Below, one piece after another: positions 8,579 to 18,164 of a DNA stretch of 64,000 nt. The notes beneath the pieces are model-generated. The model saw only the letters and a list, made by a program, of their open reading frames with translations, was not told where the DNA came from and searched no databases. Location of the stretch: assembly GCF_014235875.1 (NCBI RefSeq), contig NZ_JACJUK010000005.1, positions 186,001 through 250,000 of the forward strand, given 5' to 3'. How positions within the stretch are numbered: the first letter of the stretch is position 1; every line of letters starts with the position of its first letter. The position numbers and the translations under genes were made by a program. Source of the stretch: Croceivirga lutea (lineage in GTDB: Bacteria > Bacteroidota > Bacteroidia > Flavobacteriales > Flavobacteriaceae).

Positions 8579-10108
8579 TTAAACTAGAGTTTTACTTTGG
8601 TTTAACAGCAGTAATTCTTCAAGGTGGGTACGCTCATTAGATAGTCGTGGAATTTTATGTTGACCTCCTAATTTATTTTTAGACTTTAGCCAGTCATAAA
8701 ATAATCGTTCTCTTGCTACATGAACTTTAGGCATACGCAAAGTTATGTTGTTATACCGTTTAGCTTCATAATCAGAATTTAAGGCTTTAAGTGCATTATC
8801 TAGAAGTTCTATAAAGTAATTAAGATTATCTGGGTGCTTGCGAAATTCAATAATCCATTCGTGTGCTCCTTTTTCATTGTCACGCATAAAAATTGGAGCC
8901 ACGGTATAATCTTTTATCTGAGCACCTGTTTTTTGACAAACCTGTTCTAAGGCTTCTTCGGTATTTTCGATGATTAGCTCTTCACCAAAAGCGTTAATAA
9001 AATGTTTGGTTCTTCCTGTAATTTTTATTCGGTAAGGCCTTAATGAAGTAAAGCGAATAGTGTCTCCAATTTTATAACGCCAAAGCCCTGCGTTAGTGCT
9101 TATAACCATAGCGTAATTCACTCCAGTTTCTACCTCCCAAATAGGAATTGCCTCCCCATTTTGATGGCCTATTCCACTTAACGGAATAAATTCATAAAAA
9201 ATTCCGTAATCAAGCATTAACAACAATTCATCAGAATGGTTGCAGTCTTGCATAGCAAAGAAGCCTTCTGAGGCATTATAAATTTCGTAATAATTAAATT
9301 TTTTTCTTGGCAACAACTTTTTATACTGCTCTCGATAAGGAACAAAACTTACACCGCCATGAAAATAGACTTCAAGATTTTCCCATATTTCAAAAAGATG
9401 ATTTTTACCTGTAGTCTCTAAAACTTGATTTAATAAAACCAACATCCATGAAGGCACTCCAGCCAAGCTAGTTACATTTTCTTTTATACTTTCTTCTATT
9501 ATAGCTGTAAGCTTTTCTTCCCACTCACTCATTAAAGAAACCTTATTACTTGGCGTACTGCTAAACTCTGCCCAAAGTGGCATATTATCAATTAAAATTG
9601 CCGACAAGTCTCCAAAAAAGGTACCATTGTGCTGGTATAGTTCTTTACTCCCCCCTAAGCGCAAACTTTTACCTGTAAACAGCTGAGAGTTTTCATTATT
9701 GTTAAGATACAAACACAATAAATCTTTGCTTGACTTGTAATGACAATCTTCTAAAGCCTCAGAACTTACAGGAATGAATTTACTTTTGGCATTAGTGGTT
9801 CCACTACTTTTTGCAAACCACTTAATTGGTGTGGGCCAAAAAATGTTATGCTCACCTCTACGTGAACGTTCAATCATTGGAGCTACAGTTTCATAATCTA
9901 CAATTGGTATTTGTTCTTTAAATCGTTGATATGAAGAAATATCTGAAAACCCATATTGCTTACCTAGCTCAGTGTCAGTAGCAAATTTGACCAATTGCTG
10001 CATAACCTCTTGTTGCACATTGTCTGGGTATTTCAAAAAAAGTTCTATTTGATGGTACCTTTTTTTGAGAAGCCATGAGGCAATACTATTAAACAATGGT
10101 ATGGGCAT
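8579..10108 (-). CDS. GH3 auxin-responsive-promoter family protein (acyl-adenylate fold)
   Basis: This 509-residue protein has the bacterial GH3 layout. An N-terminal LKYPDNVQQEV-type helix region is followed by the ATP-binding loop FAKSSGTTNAKSKFIP (about residues 85-100), the YNASEGFFA motif and the LWRYKIGDTIRF segment with the GRTKHFINAFGEEL hinge. Plant GH3 enzymes adenylate carboxylic acids and conjugate them to amino acids; the bacterial homologues common in Bacteroidota have no established substrate. It is divergent from the DUF2797 gene. Confidence 0.85.
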   Translation of the reverse strand: MPIPLFNSIASWLLKKRYHQIELFLKYPDNVQQEVMQQLVKFATDTELGKQYGFSDISSYQRFKEQIPIVDYETVAPMIERSRRGEHNIFWPTPIKWFAKSSGTTNAKSKFIPVSSEALEDCHYKSSKDLLCLYLNNNENSQLFTGKSLRLGGSKELYQHNGTFFGDLSAILIDNMPLWAEFSSTPSNKVSLMSEWEEKLTAIIEESIKENVTSLAGVPSWMLVLLNQVLETTGKNHLFEIWENLEVYFHGGVSFVPYREQYKKLLPRKKFNYYEIYNASEGFFAMQDCNHSDELLLMLDYGIFYEFIPLSGIGHQNGEAIPIWEVETGVNYAMVISTNAGLWRYKIGDTIRFTSLRPYRIKITGRTKHFINAFGEELIIENTEEALEQVCQKTGAQIKDYTVAPIFMRDNEKGAHEWIIEFRKHPDNLNYFIELLDNALKALNSDYEAKRYNNITLRMPKVHVARERLFYDWLKSKNKLGGQHKIPRLSNERTHLEELLLLNQSKTLV

Positions 10109-10118
10109 TTTAGGTATC

Positions 10119-10138
10119 TTTAGCTGGTACTAGCTAAA
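10119..10138. repeat. Hairpin in the GH3/DUF2797 divergent region
   Basis: TTTAGCT (10119-10125) and AGCTAAA (10132-10138) form a 7-bp inverted repeat with a 6-base spacer, 11 bases upstream of the GH3 gene start. It may be an operator or a leader hairpin; it is too short to be certain. Confidence 0.3.
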
Positions 10139-10173
10139 ATAACCATATTTTTTTTCTTCAATACTAAAATACT

Positions 10174-10968
10174 ATGCTTTACGAAGGCGTTTTACGCAAG
10201 ATGAGGACCGAAATGGGTTCACCAATACAATATTACCTCATATTTGAATCTGATTTTTTAAACGTAAATCAGGCATTAGACAAAAATTTAAAAATCAATT
10301 TTATTAAATATCAATGCCTTAACTGCGGATTAGATAAAAAAATCTATCGTCAAGGCTTTTGCCAAAGTTGCTTTTTTGAAACCCCGCTGGCAGGAGATTG
10401 GATAATGAAACCAGAATTAAGCACGGCGCATTTAGATAAAGAGGACCGAGATTTGGCCTACGAAAAAAAAATGCAATTGCAACCACATATTGTTTATTTA
10501 GCAAATAGTAGTAATGTAAAGGTTGGAGTAACGCGTAAAAGCCAAGTTCCTACAAGGTGGATTGACCAAGGTGCTCATGAAGCTATTGAAATTGTGGAAG
10601 TTCCTAATAGATACTTAGCCGGAATTACTGAGGTTGCCTTAAAAGCGCATGTAAGTGACAAAACCAGTTGGCAAAAAATGCTCAAAAATGATATTAAAGA
10701 TTTAGATTTAATTGAATGGAGAGCCAAACTAAAACCTTATATCCCTGAAGAAGCTTCTGAATATTTTATAGAGAATAACACAGAAACTAACATAGAATTT
10801 CCAGTTCTACAATATCCTGAAAAAGTAAAAAGTTTAAATCTCGAAAAAACACCAAGTTACCAAGGATTATTAAAAGGTATTAAAGGACAATATCTAATTT
10901 TTGAAGACCAGACCGTGTTTAATGTGAGAAGTAACGAAGGATATTATGTTGGTATCAACATTAGTTAA
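10174..10968 (+). CDS. DUF2797 family protein with zinc-ribbon motif
   Basis: This 264-residue cytoplasmic protein has a C4 zinc-binding site (Cys48, Cys51, Cys63, Cys66) in the pattern CLNCG...CQSC, followed by a segment with HIVYLANSSNVKVGVTRKSQ, the DUF2797 signature that resembles a GIY-type fold (VYLA..KVGVTR). The family is widespread in Bacteroidota and Actinobacteria and has no known function. The C-terminal part ends in a small beta-rich module. It is divergent from GH3 and convergent with the AsmA-like gene. Confidence 0.75.
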   Translation: MLYEGVLRKMRTEMGSPIQYYLIFESDFLNVNQALDKNLKINFIKYQCLNCGLDKKIYRQGFCQSCFFETPLAGDWIMKPELSTAHLDKEDRDLAYEKKMQLQPHIVYLANSSNVKVGVTRKSQVPTRWIDQGAHEAIEIVEVPNRYLAGITEVALKAHVSDKTSWQKMLKNDIKDLDLIEWRAKLKPYIPEEASEYFIENNTETNIEFPVLQYPEKVKSLNLEKTPSYQGLLKGIKGQYLIFEDQTVFNVRSNEGYYVGINIS

Positions 10969-10989
10969 TACCGTAAAAGACTAGTATTC

Positions 10990-13707
10990 TTAATTAGTAG
11001 AATCTTTTTTCTTTTTACCTAATAAACCACCTAAAATACTGGTAGCAGCATCTTTTACCTTATTATCCTTTTTACTAACAGAATCTTTTTGGATAGTATC
11101 GTTTTTAGTTCCATTTAATATTCCACCCACGACGTCTTCTATTTTAGTATCTGAGGTTTCTGCGCTTGTAAATGTGCTGTCTTTATCTGCTTTAATTAAA
11201 TTATTCAATAAATCTTGGGCTTTTTCTTTACCCTTATCTTTTAGTTTTTGCTTTTGTATTTCTACAAGTTGATTGGTTAACTGCTTAACCCCAGAAGTTA
11301 AATCAGTGCTAACACTTGGGCTCGTATAATTGCCACCTATAGCCGCTGTAATTGGCACTGTTAAATTCTCAATAGTTTCATCATCTATCTGCCCTATAAG
11401 TTTATTTACCTCAGCACCCAAGTATTTTGCTGGCACATCTAAAACAGCTTCATATTGCAATTGAGCATCAAATGTATGACTCCCAGAAACATTAATAATA
11501 ATGTCTTTATACTTTAAAGAAAAGGGCTTTACATTGACTTTACCATCATTAAATTGAAGAACTGTTTTTATATCCTTTAAATCTAGCTTCGTAAAATCTA
11601 TGAAATCCAATTTGCTATCTAAAGCGTTTAACATTGGCTTATTTGCTGCGGTAATTTCTGTGCTTAATAACTCCGCCAACAAATCTCCAGATAGCGAAGC
11701 TAAATTAACCGTTAAATCATCTTTTAAATTACCAGAAAATTTTACGGTTGAGTTTAACTTACCTTCAAGTGCATTGGCCACGGGAGCTAAAACTTTAAAC
11801 ATTTCTATGGCTTTAAAAGATTCTGATATTTTAAAACCATCGATACCCAAATTTAAATCGAATGTAGAAGTAGCCTCTTTGGTAGAAACTGCACCATTGA
11901 CACTCATTTTACCATCAAATAGTTCCGAAGTAAGATTTTCTAAAGTTGCCACTTGGTCTTTAATTCGTAATCGGCCATTTACATTCTTTAAATTTAAATT
12001 GTCATACACCACATTTTGGGCTGTTGCATCTACTGTAGCATTCAAAAAAGATGGTATGGTAATACGTTCATTAGCAACTGTAGTATCTTCTTCTTCATTT
12101 GAAGACGGTAAATTTTCTTCCGATTCAGTTACCATAAAATCGTTAATTGAAAAGGTATTGGATTGTAATTTAAAATTTCCTTCAATGTCCTCATTATTAA
12201 ACATATACCCCAACAGATTGGTTATAGTACCATTAGCTTTAAAATCTGAATTACCTGTTTTGCCAGTAAATGAATTTAATGTTACCGTTTTAGGATTAAA
12301 ACTCAGGTTAGCGTCTTCAATATCTAAAGGTTGTTTTAGTTCAGCAGACTCATAATGAAAATTCTGCAGACGAGCACTACCGCTAGTTTGGGTATTTTCA
12401 TATTTTTTATTTTCTACAGAAGCCATATCAAAAGCGGTAGTTAAATCTGCTGTTAATAAACCAGATAAGTCTAAATCAGCCGGTACCGGGTAAGCTTTAG
12501 ATAAATTGTTCAAATTAATGCTACCATCAGCATGTAAATTAACTTTAGTGTTGCCTAAGAGGTCTCTAATTTTTGATGTAAGATTAAACTTGTCATTATC
12601 TATTTGAAAACTTAATCTGTCTACATTTACATAAGTGTCTTCTGTGATACCAGTTTCATTATTAACTTTTACATCAATAAATACATTTTTAACTGCTTTA
12701 GGTAAATCAGGATATTTAAATGATGCGTTTGTTGAATTCAATTTAATAGTAAACGTAGGAATATGGGTGTCATCAACAATACCTTTAAAAGTACCATCAA
12801 CTTCAAAATTTCCTGAAGTTTCTACATTTTCAATATTCTTAGCATATGCTTCAGGAATTACTGCTAAAAAGTTTTTAAAATCAGAAGACGGGGTTTTAAA
12901 TGAAATGTCAACTTCTTGACTGTTCTCATTAACTTTTACAAAGCCATCAAAAACCAAAGGCAACTGATTAACCAAAGCTTCATTTTCTAAGAACGAATAT
13001 TTGTTTTGATTTAAATCTATTCCCAATAAAGCTTTTAAGGCAACCTTGTTTTTGTTTAAATACTTTACACTGTCTAATTCAAAAGACACTAAAGCATTAG
13101 TCTGTGTCTGTAGCTTAGAATCTTCTAAAGATAAGTCTCCTGTACCCGTGTGATTCATTTCAGAAACGACTAAATGCATACCCGTAGAAAAATCATCATA
13201 AACAACTGATGAGTTAGTGATTGAATAAGATTGTAGGTCTAAGTTAAAATTAGTGGATTCTTCATTAGTTTGAGAAGTTGCCATTTCTTCTTCAATGGCT
13301 ATATCATAATTAGCATTAGCTTCTTCATCAACCTTTATGTGAATTTTTGCCTTATCAAGAGAAAGTTTTTTTATTGCAATGGGTTCTTCTGCCGATTTAA
13401 ACAATTCTTTAATAGACATATCTAGCTCAATATGGCCAGCTGAGAATAGTGTATCACCTGTAAATGGTGCTTTGTTCACCAAAGAGACAGCTTTTAAATC
13501 TACGTTAGCATTTGGGAAACTTTTTAATAAGCTCAAATTGGCATCGTCAAAATCTAGTGTGGCATTAATATTCTGGTTTACTTTATTCTTAATAATATCA
13601 GCAATCTTGCCTTCCAAAAAAAGAGGAAGAGCAATAAGTAAACCCAACAATACTAAAAACGTAAAACCAACTATTTTAAGAATCTTATTCTTTTTTTTCT
13701 TAGCCAT
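10990..13707 (-). CDS. AsmA-like (inner-membrane-anchored, periplasmic bridge) protein
   Basis: A 905-residue protein with a basic N-terminus (MAKKKKNK), a single transmembrane helix at about residues 9-30, then a very long beta-strand-rich periplasmic region with repeated amphipathic strands (AsmA N-terminal type, then AsmA_2 C-terminal type around 600-800). The tail is Lys/Asp-rich and probably disordered, with two GGILNG/GGLLG pieces. AsmA-family proteins form long grooves proposed to carry phospholipids between membranes. A role in envelope lipid transport or outer-membrane biogenesis is therefore likely but unproven here. Confidence 0.8.
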   Translation of the reverse strand: MAKKKKNKILKIVGFTFLVLLGLLIALPLFLEGKIADIIKNKVNQNINATLDFDDANLSLLKSFPNANVDLKAVSLVNKAPFTGDTLFSAGHIELDMSIKELFKSAEEPIAIKKLSLDKAKIHIKVDEEANANYDIAIEEEMATSQTNEESTNFNLDLQSYSITNSSVVYDDFSTGMHLVVSEMNHTGTGDLSLEDSKLQTQTNALVSFELDSVKYLNKNKVALKALLGIDLNQNKYSFLENEALVNQLPLVFDGFVKVNENSQEVDISFKTPSSDFKNFLAVIPEAYAKNIENVETSGNFEVDGTFKGIVDDTHIPTFTIKLNSTNASFKYPDLPKAVKNVFIDVKVNNETGITEDTYVNVDRLSFQIDNDKFNLTSKIRDLLGNTKVNLHADGSINLNNLSKAYPVPADLDLSGLLTADLTTAFDMASVENKKYENTQTSGSARLQNFHYESAELKQPLDIEDANLSFNPKTVTLNSFTGKTGNSDFKANGTITNLLGYMFNNEDIEGNFKLQSNTFSINDFMVTESEENLPSSNEEEDTTVANERITIPSFLNATVDATAQNVVYDNLNLKNVNGRLRIKDQVATLENLTSELFDGKMSVNGAVSTKEATSTFDLNLGIDGFKISESFKAIEMFKVLAPVANALEGKLNSTVKFSGNLKDDLTVNLASLSGDLLAELLSTEITAANKPMLNALDSKLDFIDFTKLDLKDIKTVLQFNDGKVNVKPFSLKYKDIIINVSGSHTFDAQLQYEAVLDVPAKYLGAEVNKLIGQIDDETIENLTVPITAAIGGNYTSPSVSTDLTSGVKQLTNQLVEIQKQKLKDKGKEKAQDLLNNLIKADKDSTFTSAETSDTKIEDVVGGILNGTKNDTIQKDSVSKKDNKVKDAATSILGGLLGKKKKDSTN

Positions 13708-13743
13708 AAAATATCTTATTGAAGAGCAAGGTAATGCCAGTAA

Positions 13744-14451
13744 TTAATCTAACTGTATTTCTTCTCCTATTTTTAAGTTAAATCTAGTTCTTAATAGATA
13801 TACGAAAAGATATAGAAAAGGGGTGTCTATAAATGCAATAAAAATCTTAAAAAGAAATCCGCTGATAACTAAACCATAGAATTTGTCCCAAGGTAAAACT
13901 TCAAAAATGCATAGTAAACCAACCACGGTAACTGTATCTACGAATTGAGAAGTAAAAGTTGAAAAATTATTACGTAACCAAAGCATCCTGCCTTTGGTAA
14001 CTTTTTTCCAAAAATGGTAAATAGTAATATCTATATATTGTGCAAAAAGATACGCAAGCATTGAAGCTAGCACTCCTAAAGGAGACAATCCAAAAACAGT
14101 CGTAAAGGTTTCATCGTCTATTGGCGACGTAGGTATAGCCGGTGCTGCATTCGCTAAAAAAATGATACCCATAGAAAAAAACGAAGCAAAAATACCAGCA
14201 GTTACCACTTGGTTTGCCTTTTTTTGACCAAAAATTTCTGAAATCAAATCTGTAATTAAAAACGTAATTGGGTAGGGCAATATACCCACTGATATTTCGA
14301 ATAATGGCGCACCAAAAATGGTAATATCACCAAAGGGCTGCCAATAGAAGAACTTTTGAAATATTAGATTTGACACCACTAAAGAAGTGATGAACAATGC
14401 ACCTAAATACAGGTATATTTTAAATGCTTGTTTTTGGTCTTTCTGATTCAT
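13744..14451 (-). CDS. Queuosine precursor transporter (YhhQ/VUT family)
   Basis: This 235-residue integral membrane protein has about six hydrophobic helices. Family features include the acidic TM turn LITDLISEIFGQKKA and the FTSQFVDTVTVVG segment. E. coli YhhQ takes up the queuosine precursors preQ0/preQ1, and the long name VUT (vitamin uptake transporter) reflects this. It sits between sppA and the AsmA-like gene on the same strand with short gaps (12 and 36 bases), so it may be part of the sppA transcript. Confidence 0.85.
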   Translation of the reverse strand: MNQKDQKQAFKIYLYLGALFITSLVVSNLIFQKFFYWQPFGDITIFGAPLFEISVGILPYPITFLITDLISEIFGQKKANQVVTAGIFASFFSMGIIFLANAAPAIPTSPIDDETFTTVFGLSPLGVLASMLAYLFAQYIDITIYHFWKKVTKGRMLWLRNNFSTFTSQFVDTVTVVGLLCIFEVLPWDKFYGLVISGFLFKIFIAFIDTPFLYLFVYLLRTRFNLKIGEEIQLD

Positions 14452-14463
14452 GGAGTAAACCGC

Positions 14464-16224
14464 TTACCTAATATTTAAATTGTAAGGTAGCCTAACTTGA
14501 ACTCCTTGATTTTGGCTCATTCTTTTAAGGGAGTTTAAGGTTTGATAAGCTTCTTCTCCGATTTCATCTTTAACCATTGAAGAAATAAGCTTTGATTTTG
14601 ATGCACTAAAATCATCCATAAACATTTCAAATTCTGACTTATATCTAGGATACTTTCGAATACTGTACTCAGATGTTTCTGCAAGTTCCGCAGCAATTTG
14701 AATAGCTTTCTCTAAACCACCAAGTTCATCGACCAATCCATTTTTTTGTGCTTCTACCCCACTCCAGACACGGCCGCTTGCAATTGCATCAACTTCTGCA
14801 AATGTCATTCCTCTTCCGTCTGCCACTAGCGTGACAAAGGTTTTATACGTTTCCTCTATACTTTCTTCTATTGTTGCTCTAAAAGTATTACTCATGGGTT
14901 CAAATACCGAATAATCAGCAGAGTTAGCATTAGTGCCTACTTGCTCTGCATTAACGCCTATATCACTAGCTAACTCACTTACATTAGGTATTGTACCAAA
15001 AACTCCAATTGATCCCGTAATAGTTGTTGGCTCAGCAACAATTTTGTCAGCTCCTGCAGCAATATAGTAACCCCCTGAAGCGGCTACATCACCAAAAGAA
15101 ACTACTACAGGTTTTATAGCCTTTGTAAGTTCAACTTCTCTCCAAATAATATCTGATACCAAAGAACTACCACCTGGCGAATTTACTCTTAGCACAACCG
15201 CCTTTATGTCATCATTCTCACGAATTTTTTCTAGTGTAGAAAGCATTGCACCTTGACCTATAAAATCTTTTGAACCTTCACCATAAAAAATTTCGCCTTG
15301 AGCGTAAATCACAGCTATCTTGTTTTTGGAAGTCTTTTTGCCTTTAGTTTTAGCATATCGGGTATAATCAAACAGGTCAATGGTGTTAAGTTTATTCTCC
15401 TCGGCTATACCTACTTTTTCTCGTAAAATAGTCTGATATTCATCATGATATAAAGTGCCATCTAATAAACCAACATTTACTGCATAAGCCGGTAATCTAG
15501 CTCCAAGCGTGTCTGCAATTTTATTTAAATTGGTCTTTGATAGGTTTCTAGATTCAGAAATATCTTCTAGCATACTATCCCAAATAGAAGAAATCAATTC
15601 TTGAATCTGTTCTCTATTTTTATCACTCATGGTATTTGACAAAAAAGGTTCCACAGCGCTCTTATAATCTCCGTGCCTAATAACCTCCATTTTAATACCA
15701 GACTTCTCTTGTAAATCTTTATAATACAAGACTTCAGAAAGCAAGCCTTTAAAATCCATAACCCCTTGTGGGTTAATGTATATTTTATCAGCAATACTAG
15801 CTAAATAATAATCTTTTTGAGAATAGAAATCAGCGTGTGCAAACACAAATTTTCCTTCAGATTTAAAATCAGCAAGTGCTCTTCTTATCTCTTGGGTTTG
15901 TGCCATACCCGACTGTGAGAAACTTGTACCAATGCTAATACCCTTAATTCTAGAATCTGTTTTGGCTACCCTAATTGTATGTAAAATATCATCTAAACCA
16001 ACACCTTCACTAAACAACGAGGCAAAAGGGTCACTATCTGTGTTACCTACATAATCGTAGATAGGCTCTGCCAAACTTAATTCTAGTATAGAATTGTCTT
16101 TTACAGAAATACTGTCTTCTGAGCTACCTATTAAGGCGGCAAACACAAAGAACATCACTAATAAAATACCAAAGGCAATCAAACAACCTAAAATGGCGGC
16201 AAGCAAGTTTCTTAAAAACTTCAT
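14464..16224 (-). CDS. sppA: Signal peptide peptidase SppA, 67K type
   Basis: The 586-residue protein has one N-terminal membrane anchor (about residues 8-32) and two tandem SppA (S49) domains, as in the E. coli 67K form. The dyad is visible: Lys188 in GDYKSAVEPF in the first half, and Ser383 in VAASGGYYIA in the second. It degrades leftover signal peptides in the membrane and acts as a tetramer in E. coli. The first gene of a probable minus-strand unit with the queuosine transporter. Confidence 0.94.
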   Translation of the reverse strand: MKFLRNLLAAILGCLIAFGILLVMFFVFAALIGSSEDSISVKDNSILELSLAEPIYDYVGNTDSDPFASLFSEGVGLDDILHTIRVAKTDSRIKGISIGTSFSQSGMAQTQEIRRALADFKSEGKFVFAHADFYSQKDYYLASIADKIYINPQGVMDFKGLLSEVLYYKDLQEKSGIKMEVIRHGDYKSAVEPFLSNTMSDKNREQIQELISSIWDSMLEDISESRNLSKTNLNKIADTLGARLPAYAVNVGLLDGTLYHDEYQTILREKVGIAEENKLNTIDLFDYTRYAKTKGKKTSKNKIAVIYAQGEIFYGEGSKDFIGQGAMLSTLEKIRENDDIKAVVLRVNSPGGSSLVSDIIWREVELTKAIKPVVVSFGDVAASGGYYIAAGADKIVAEPTTITGSIGVFGTIPNVSELASDIGVNAEQVGTNANSADYSVFEPMSNTFRATIEESIEETYKTFVTLVADGRGMTFAEVDAIASGRVWSGVEAQKNGLVDELGGLEKAIQIAAELAETSEYSIRKYPRYKSEFEMFMDDFSASKSKLISSMVKDEIGEEAYQTLNSLKRMSQNQGVQVRLPYNLNIR

Positions 16225-16244
16225 TCAAATAAATTTATTGGCGA

Positions 16245-16252
16245 TAAAGATA
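16245..16252 (-). promoter_or_regulatory. Possible -7 element for sppA
   Basis: On the minus strand TATCTTTA, one mismatch from TAnnTTTG, lies 20 bases upstream of the sppA ATG in the 68-base divergent gap with folK. No clear -33 TTG is present. Confidence 0.3.
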
Positions 16253-16292
16253 ACTAAAGTGCCATTGTTTTAATTATTTTGTCAATTGGTTT

Positions 16293-17444
16293 ATGAAGAC
16301 AAAGCATTTAGTTTATCTATCGTTAGGGAGTAACCTTGGTAAAAGGCTTGCACATTTACAAAAAGCAATTTTTCAATTAAATTCTAGAGCCGGAAAAGTA
16401 CTAGCTGTATCTCCTGTGTATCAAAATCCGGCCATTGGTTTTAAAGGAGATGACTTTTTAAACTTGTGCTTATCTATTCTCACCCCATTTTCACCAAATG
16501 AATTATTAGATTGTATACTACAATTAGAAAAAGAATTTGGTAGAGAACGTAATTTAGATGGCACCTATAGTTCGCGTGCTTTAGATATTGATATCATTTA
16601 TTTTGATAGGCTAATTATTAACACCCCAGAATTAACTATACCTCACCCTAAAATGCATGAGCGAAAGTTTGTGTTAAAACCCTTATCAGACTTTGTTCCA
16701 CAACTGTATCATCCTATTTTACAAAAAGATACGCGCAATCTTTTACAAGAATGTAGAGACAAATCTCCGTTAAAGCGATTAGACTTTAAACTTTTTAAAA
16801 GTAGACGAGAACTATTTGCTCAATTTCAATTTTTAACCATAGAAGGAACAATTGGTGCAGGTAAAACTACCCTAACACAACAGTTAGCTGCAGATTTTAA
16901 TGGTAAGCTAATCTTAGAGAGGTTTGCAGACAATGCATTTTTACCCAAATTTTATGAAGACCAAGCTAGATATGCTTTTCCTTTAGAAATGTCTTTTTTG
17001 GCCGACAGGTATCAGCAATTTTCAGAAGATATTGCGCAATTTGATTTGTTCAAAGATTTTGTGATAAGCGATTATGATGTTTCAAAGTCTCTAATATTTG
17101 CCAACGTTACTTTGCAAAAAGATGAGTTTGAACTCTACAGGAAGATGTTTAATTTGATGTACAAAGAGATAAAAAAACCAGACTTGTATGTTTACTTATA
17201 TCAGAGCACAGAACGTTTATTAGCTAATATTACTAAAAGAGGTAGATCCTACGAGCAAAACATTGAAGTCACTTATTTGGAAAAAATAAACGAAGGATAT
17301 TTTAATTTTATAAAAACCTTACCAAACCGCAATAAGCTTATTATCAATTTAGAGGATTTAGATTTTGTGGGCAATGCTGAAGATTATGAAACTATATTAA
17401 CCCAGCTGGAAACAAAGTTAATTGATAACAATTTCTTTACCTAA
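16293..17444 (+). CDS. folK: Fusion: HPPK (FolK) and deoxynucleoside kinase
   Basis: Residues 1 to about 160 are 2-amino-4-hydroxy-6-hydroxymethyldihydropteridine pyrophosphokinase, with YLSLGSNLG at the start, the FGRERN loop and RALDIDIIYFD. It pyrophosphorylates the pterin ahead of folate synthesis. Residues about 178-383 are a deoxynucleoside/deoxyadenosine-type kinase with P-loop EGTIGAGKT (184-192), the LADRYQQF motif and the lid-type segment TKRGRSYE. The two halves join through a short basic linker (SPLKRLDFKLFKSRREL). This fusion is recurrent in Bacteroidota; the link is nucleotide supply for one-carbon and thymidylate metabolism (inference). Confidence 0.93.
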   Translation: MKTKHLVYLSLGSNLGKRLAHLQKAIFQLNSRAGKVLAVSPVYQNPAIGFKGDDFLNLCLSILTPFSPNELLDCILQLEKEFGRERNLDGTYSSRALDIDIIYFDRLIINTPELTIPHPKMHERKFVLKPLSDFVPQLYHPILQKDTRNLLQECRDKSPLKRLDFKLFKSRRELFAQFQFLTIEGTIGAGKTTLTQQLAADFNGKLILERFADNAFLPKFYEDQARYAFPLEMSFLADRYQQFSEDIAQFDLFKDFVISDYDVSKSLIFANVTLQKDEFELYRKMFNLMYKEIKKPDLYVYLYQSTERLLANITKRGRSYEQNIEVTYLEKINEGYFNFIKTLPNRNKLIINLEDLDFVGNAEDYETILTQLETKLIDNNFFT

Positions 17445-17529
17445 TTTTACAAAATATTTGCATTTACCAAATGGATTTACTTTATTGCGACAGCTTTTTA
17501 CAAGCTAACTAACTCAAACTATATATACC

Positions 17530-17563
17530 GCCCCTAACTTTTTTGTTTAGGGGCTATTTTTTT
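17530..17563 (+). terminator. Terminator of the folK fusion gene
   Basis: GCCCCTAA (17530-17537) pairs with TTAGGGGC (17547-17554), followed by TATTTTTTT. The left arm contains the stop codon of the convergent SpoU methylase gene. The minus strand has no T-run, so termination is for the plus strand. Confidence 0.82.
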
Positions 17564-18076
17564 CCACATACTCCAAACCACTATCCCTACACTTACAGCT
17601 ATATTTAAAGAGTGTTTAGTACCAAATTGAGGAATTTCAATAACACCATCACTTGCCGACACTACTTCTTGCGAAACACCTTTAACTTCATTGCCAAAAA
17701 TAACTGCGATTGGTTGTGGTGTAGTAGGATTAAAATCATTTAGAAATTGAGCACCTTCTGCTTGTTCAATAGCATAAACAAGAACATTTTCTTTTTGTAG
17801 TTCTTTAACCAAGTCTAAGGTGCTTTCTCTATACGCCCAGTCAACACTTTCGGTTGCCCCTAAGGCTGTTTTATGGATATCTTTATGAGGAGGCGTAGCT
17901 GTAATACCGCATAAATATATTTTTTCAATTAAAAATGCATCAGAAGTTCTGAAGACTGAGCCTATATTATTTAAACTTCGAATATTATCTAAAATTAAAA
18001 TTAAAGGGGTCTTTTTAGTAGCTTTAAATTCATTAACATTTAGCCTCTCTAACTCTGCATTTTTGAGTTTTCGCAT
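17534..18076 (-). CDS. SpoU/TrmH-family RNA 2'-O-methyltransferase
   Basis: This 180-residue protein has the three SPOUT motifs: motif 1 around NIRSLNNIGSVFRTSDA, motif 2 AVIFGNEVKGVS and motif 3 IEIPQFGTKHSLNIAVSVGI. It lacks the N-terminal substrate-binding extension of RlmB, so it is the short TrmH/TrmL-like form and could modify tRNA or rRNA 2'-OH using S-adenosylmethionine. The exact target cannot be deduced. It is convergent with folK and divergent from mutS. Confidence 0.88.
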   Translation of the reverse strand: MRKLKNAELERLNVNEFKATKKTPLILILDNIRSLNNIGSVFRTSDAFLIEKIYLCGITATPPHKDIHKTALGATESVDWAYRESTLDLVKELQKENVLVYAIEQAEGAQFLNDFNPTTPQPIAVIFGNEVKGVSQEVVSASDGVIEIPQFGTKHSLNIAVSVGIVVWSMWKKIAPKQKS

Positions 18077-18164
18077 AACTTATCCACTTTTAGCCTGTAA
18101 ATATCAACAAGAATATTAAATCTCGTAGACATCTAATATTTTCGGTAAAATTAAACTAATAGCA

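Noticed and set aside
11600-12355. Plus-strand ORF of 251 codons within the AsmA-like gene
   Set aside because: Antisense shadow of a well-supported minus-strand gene with no recognisable domain.
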